From contig WRGS01000171.1 of NCBI GenBank assembly GCA_009787075.1, positions 1-8,818 of the forward strand: a stretch of 8,818 nucleotides of DNA, written 5' to 3'. Under the pieces are notes generated by a model that had not been told where the DNA came from, ran no database searches, and saw nothing but the letters and a program-made list of their open reading frames with translations. The translations under genes were made by a program, and so were the position numbers. Source of the DNA: Paludibacter sp. GTDB taxonomy: Bacteria; Bacteroidota; Bacteroidia; Bacteroidales; Paludibacteraceae. Positions 7,178-8,818 of this stretch are shown one piece after another; within the stretch, counting starts at the first letter, position 1, and each line of letters begins with the position of its first letter.

Positions 7178-7594
7178 TTAAAACATTTCCCTTTGGGCAA
7201 AATGGAATGAGGCTTCTATTTGAGCGTTTTCGTCGCTGTCTGAACCGTGAATTGCATTTTGCGTTACCGAAGTGGCATACAGTTTGCGAATTGTGCCTTC
7301 GGCAGCATCTGCAGGATTGGTTGCACCGATAAACGTGCGGAAATCAGCCACTGCATTTCCCTTTTCCAAAACAGCGGCTACAATCGGACCTGAGGTCATA
7401 AATTCTACCAAACTTTCGTAAAACGGTTTGCCTTTGTGAACTTCGTAAAACCTTTGCGCATCGCTAATGGTTAATTGCGTCATTTTTAAGGCTTTAATTT
7501 TAAATCCTGCCTCTGCAATTTTTCCTAAAATCGCACCTGCATTCCCTGCTGCGACAGCATCAGGCTTAATCATTGTCAACGTTATTGTTTCCAT
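7178..7594 (-). CDS. ndk: Nucleoside diphosphate kinase
   Basis: This enzyme transfers the gamma phosphate of ATP to nucleoside diphosphates through a phosphohistidine, balancing the NTP and dNTP pools in the cytoplasm. It is a complete 138-residue single-domain protein. Visible signatures are TMIKPDAV (7-14) near the start with the phosphate-binding Lys10, the GKPFYESLVEFMTSGP stretch (55-70), and the active-site NAIHGSDS (113-120) with phosphorylated His116. The tail HFAQREMF resembles Bacteroidota homologues, which end in a short aromatic REhF-like motif. The start is ATG with an A/T-rich leader. It lies 72 bases after the pseudouridine synthase gene and 27 before glgB. I see no clear promoter in the 72-base AT-rich gap, so readthrough from upstream is possible. 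The function is secure. Confidence 0.97.
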   Translation of the reverse strand: METITLTMIKPDAVAAGNAGAILGKIAEAGFKIKALKMTQLTISDAQRFYEVHKGKPFYESLVEFMTSGPIVAAVLEKGNAVADFRTFIGATNPADAAEGTIRKLYATSVTQNAIHGSDSDENAQIEASFHFAQREMF

Positions 7595-7666
7595 ATTTCT
7601 TAAATAATTTAGTGTTTTTAAAAATGATAAATAAAATTAATTTGTAAATATAAAAATTGTAAAAAA

Positions 7667-8569
7667 TTATAAAACCAACTTCATAAAATCTTTTGGTACA
7701 GGCGCTTCAAAGCGGACAGGGCGATGCGTGACAGGGTGAAAAAAATCGAGAATTTTGGCGTGCAAAGCCATACGCCCGATTGGATTAACGGTTGAACCGT
7801 ATTTTTTGTCGCCAACGATAGGGTGTTCTATTTGCTGCAAATGTACGCGAATTTGATTTTTGCGTCCTGTTTGAAGATTTATTTCCAAAAGAGAAAATTT
7901 TTCGTTTGATTTTATTGATTTATAATGAGTTATCGCTTTCTGTCCGCCGTTGTCGGTTTGGCTTGAATGAATTTTCAACGATTTTGGATTTTCGGTAAGC
8001 CACGAAACCAAAGTATCTTCCTGCTTTGGCATAACTCCTTCAACCACAGCAAAATATGTTCGCTGGCGAACAATCGTGTGCCAATTTTCCTGCAAAGCAA
8101 GTTGTATTTCGCGCGATTTGGCAAAGACAAGAACCCCCGAAGTATCACGGTCGAGCCGATGTACGATATAAATATGATTTTGCGGCGATTGCTTTTTAAC
8201 GTAGTTTTTTAAAATGGAAAAGGCTGTCGTTTCGTCGCTTTTTCCTGTGCTTACGGTGAGTAAACCGTGTTTTTTCTCAACAACAATGATGTATGAATCT
8301 TCAAAAAGTATGCGCAGTTTTGGGTGTGAAAGTTCAATATTTCCACGTCCTGACGAAACAGTAACTTTGTCGTTTTCTGCAAGTTGGTGATTGTATTGTG
8401 TTGTAATTTTATCATTTACAAAAACTTGGCGGTGTGCAAGCAGATTTTTAACGGAAGTACGGCTCATTCCGCCCATTTTTTTAAGCAAAAAGTCCATAAG
8501 TTCCGCCCGTTCAGCAACGCGAAAGTTCGTTTTTACCACATTTTTATTATGAAAATTACTCTTTCTCAT
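7667..8569 (-). CDS. RluA-family RNA pseudouridine synthase with S4 domain
   Basis: This enzyme isomerises specific uridines to pseudouridine, most likely in 23S rRNA, by analogy with RluC/RluD. The protein has 300 residues. The N-terminal ~75 residues form an S4 RNA-binding domain (SRTSVKNLLAHRQVFVND at 36-53). The catalytic domain has the motif VHRLDRDTSG (136-145) with catalytic Asp140, then RTYFAVVEG (170-178), the INLQTGRKNQIRVHL motif (230-244) and a GDKKYG segment (253-258). An in-frame TTG at 8570-8572 precedes the ATG at 8567-8569; ATG is preferred. The first ~20 residues are basic and poorly conserved in style, so a later start is possible. A promoter match lies about 73 bases upstream. 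Family assignment is secure, but which RNA position is modified (RluC, RluD or another target) cannot be told from sequence, so no symbol is given. Confidence 0.93.
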   Translation of the reverse strand: MRKSNFHNKNVVKTNFRVAERAELMDFLLKKMGGMSRTSVKNLLAHRQVFVNDKITTQYNHQLAENDKVTVSSGRGNIELSHPKLRILFEDSYIIVVEKKHGLLTVSTGKSDETTAFSILKNYVKKQSPQNHIYIVHRLDRDTSGVLVFAKSREIQLALQENWHTIVRQRTYFAVVEGVMPKQEDTLVSWLTENPKSLKIHSSQTDNGGQKAITHYKSIKSNEKFSLLEINLQTGRKNQIRVHLQQIEHPIVGDKKYGSTVNPIGRMALHAKILDFFHPVTHRPVRFEAPVPKDFMKLVL

Positions 8570-8641
8570 CAATTCTATGCCTGTTTGAAAAAATTATATC
8601 ATATTACCAATTCAATGGGTAGTTGTATCTTAAATTTCCTG

Positions 8642-8649
8642 CAAAAGTA
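8642..8649 (-). promoter_or_regulatory. Bacteroidota-type promoter (-7 element) for the pseudouridine synthase/ndk/glgB cluster
   Basis: The minus strand reads TACTTTTG followed by CAGG, an exact TAnnTTTG match in a GTTTTGTACTTTTGCA context that is typical of Bacteroidota promoters. A -33 TTTG is not clear; the expected place holds an AT-rich stretch with TTTAAA. Transcription would start near 8636, giving a leader of roughly 65 bases to the ATG at 8569. It may serve all three genes down to the hairpin at 5061-5094. Confidence 0.55.
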
Positions 8650-8767
8650 CAAAACTTTTTTTGATTTATTTAAAGTCTGTTTAATTTTTTAGTCAAAATA
8701 TTAAGGGTGAAGTTTGTTCGCTCTCGTTGTTTCTTTATTCGCACTTGATGTATTTACAACACAAAGA

Positions 8768-8798
8768 GCAGGCGCAGAGTTTTTATTTCTGCGCCTGC
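8768..8798. terminator. GC-rich hairpin, probable terminator for whatever lies to the right
   Basis: gcaggcgcaga (8768-8778) pairs perfectly with tctgcgcctgc (8788-8798), an 11-bp mostly G:C stem with a 9-base T-rich loop. It is by far the most stable fold in the right-hand gap and is flanked by AT-rich DNA. On the minus strand it is followed by TCTTTGTGTTGT, a loose T-rich run; on the plus strand by GATTAAAAAATGTTTTTA. It therefore could terminate a minus-strand gene entering from the right, or a plus-strand one, though neither tail is ideal. The rest of 8570-8767 holds only the promoter and AT-rich leader. Confidence 0.6.
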
Positions 8799-8818
8799 CT
8801 GATTAAAAAATGTTTTTA

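Noticed and set aside
8384..8692. Plus-strand 102-codon frame running out of the pseudouridine synthase gene into the leader
   Set aside because: It is antisense to the S4 domain coding region and to the predicted promoter, has no family resemblance, and has no plus-strand promoter.
8690..8763. A short GTG-initiated minus-strand frame of about 24 codons in the right-hand leader
   Set aside because: No ribosome-binding signal, no recognisable sequence, and it overlaps the promoter region; nothing supports translation.
8570..8818. tRNA, riboswitch or small RNA gene in the right-hand gap
   Set aside because: Apart from the GC hairpin at 8768-8798 there is no cloverleaf, T-loop motif or conserved aptamer-like core that I can recognise.

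Overview
This AT-rich window carries seven complete protein genes, all on the minus strand. It looks like a chromosomal segment of a Bacteroidota bacterium, probably Bacteroidales. The support is: (i) two well-placed minus-strand matches to the Bacteroidota -7 promoter element TAnnTTTG; (ii) starts preceded by A/T-rich leaders without a clear Shine-Dalgarno; (iii) proteins of Bacteroidota type (NDK tail, RetSat/CrtISO-like oxidoreductase, GH13_8-like branching enzyme). The species cannot be named from the sequence alone.

Layout in transcription order (high to low coordinates). Positions 8570-8818 hold a GC-rich hairpin at 8768-8798 and a promoter at 8642-8649. The right-hand cluster follows: an RluA-family pseudouridine synthase with an S4 domain (8569-7667), nucleoside diphosphate kinase ndk (7594-7178) and a eukaryote-like 1,4-alpha-glucan branching enzyme (7150-5153). 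Positions 4956-5152 are non-coding and hold a 12-bp hairpin (5061-5094), probably the glgB terminator, and a second inverted repeat.

A promoter at 4923-4930 then opens a compact left-hand cluster. It contains a cytoplasmic GH16-fold protein that seems to have lost its catalytic acids (4895-3582), NAD kinase nadK (3576-2695), a phytoene desaturase/retinol saturase-like FAD oxidoreductase (2660-1182) and nadC, quinolinate phosphoribosyltransferase (1137-286). The gaps are 5, 34 and 44 bases, so these four genes are probably one operon. It brings together NAD synthesis (nadC), NADP formation (nadK) and a predicted flavoprotein redox enzyme; that grouping as a functional unit is an inference.

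Positions 1-285 are gene-free. They contain a (TCTA)9 microsatellite cut by the window edge and a degenerate MITE/REP-like palindrome of the CGTCATTGCGAGG...CAATCC type.

Most of the window is ordinary housekeeping. The items most worth a second look are the GH16-like protein with its His/Asn-substituted active site and repeat-rich N-terminus, the microsatellite, and the palindromic element. Three starts are corrected here: 4895 rather than 4955, 3576 rather than the TTG at 3579, and 8569 rather than the TTG at 8572. I saw no RNA gene, CRISPR array, insertion sequence, frameshift or defence system.
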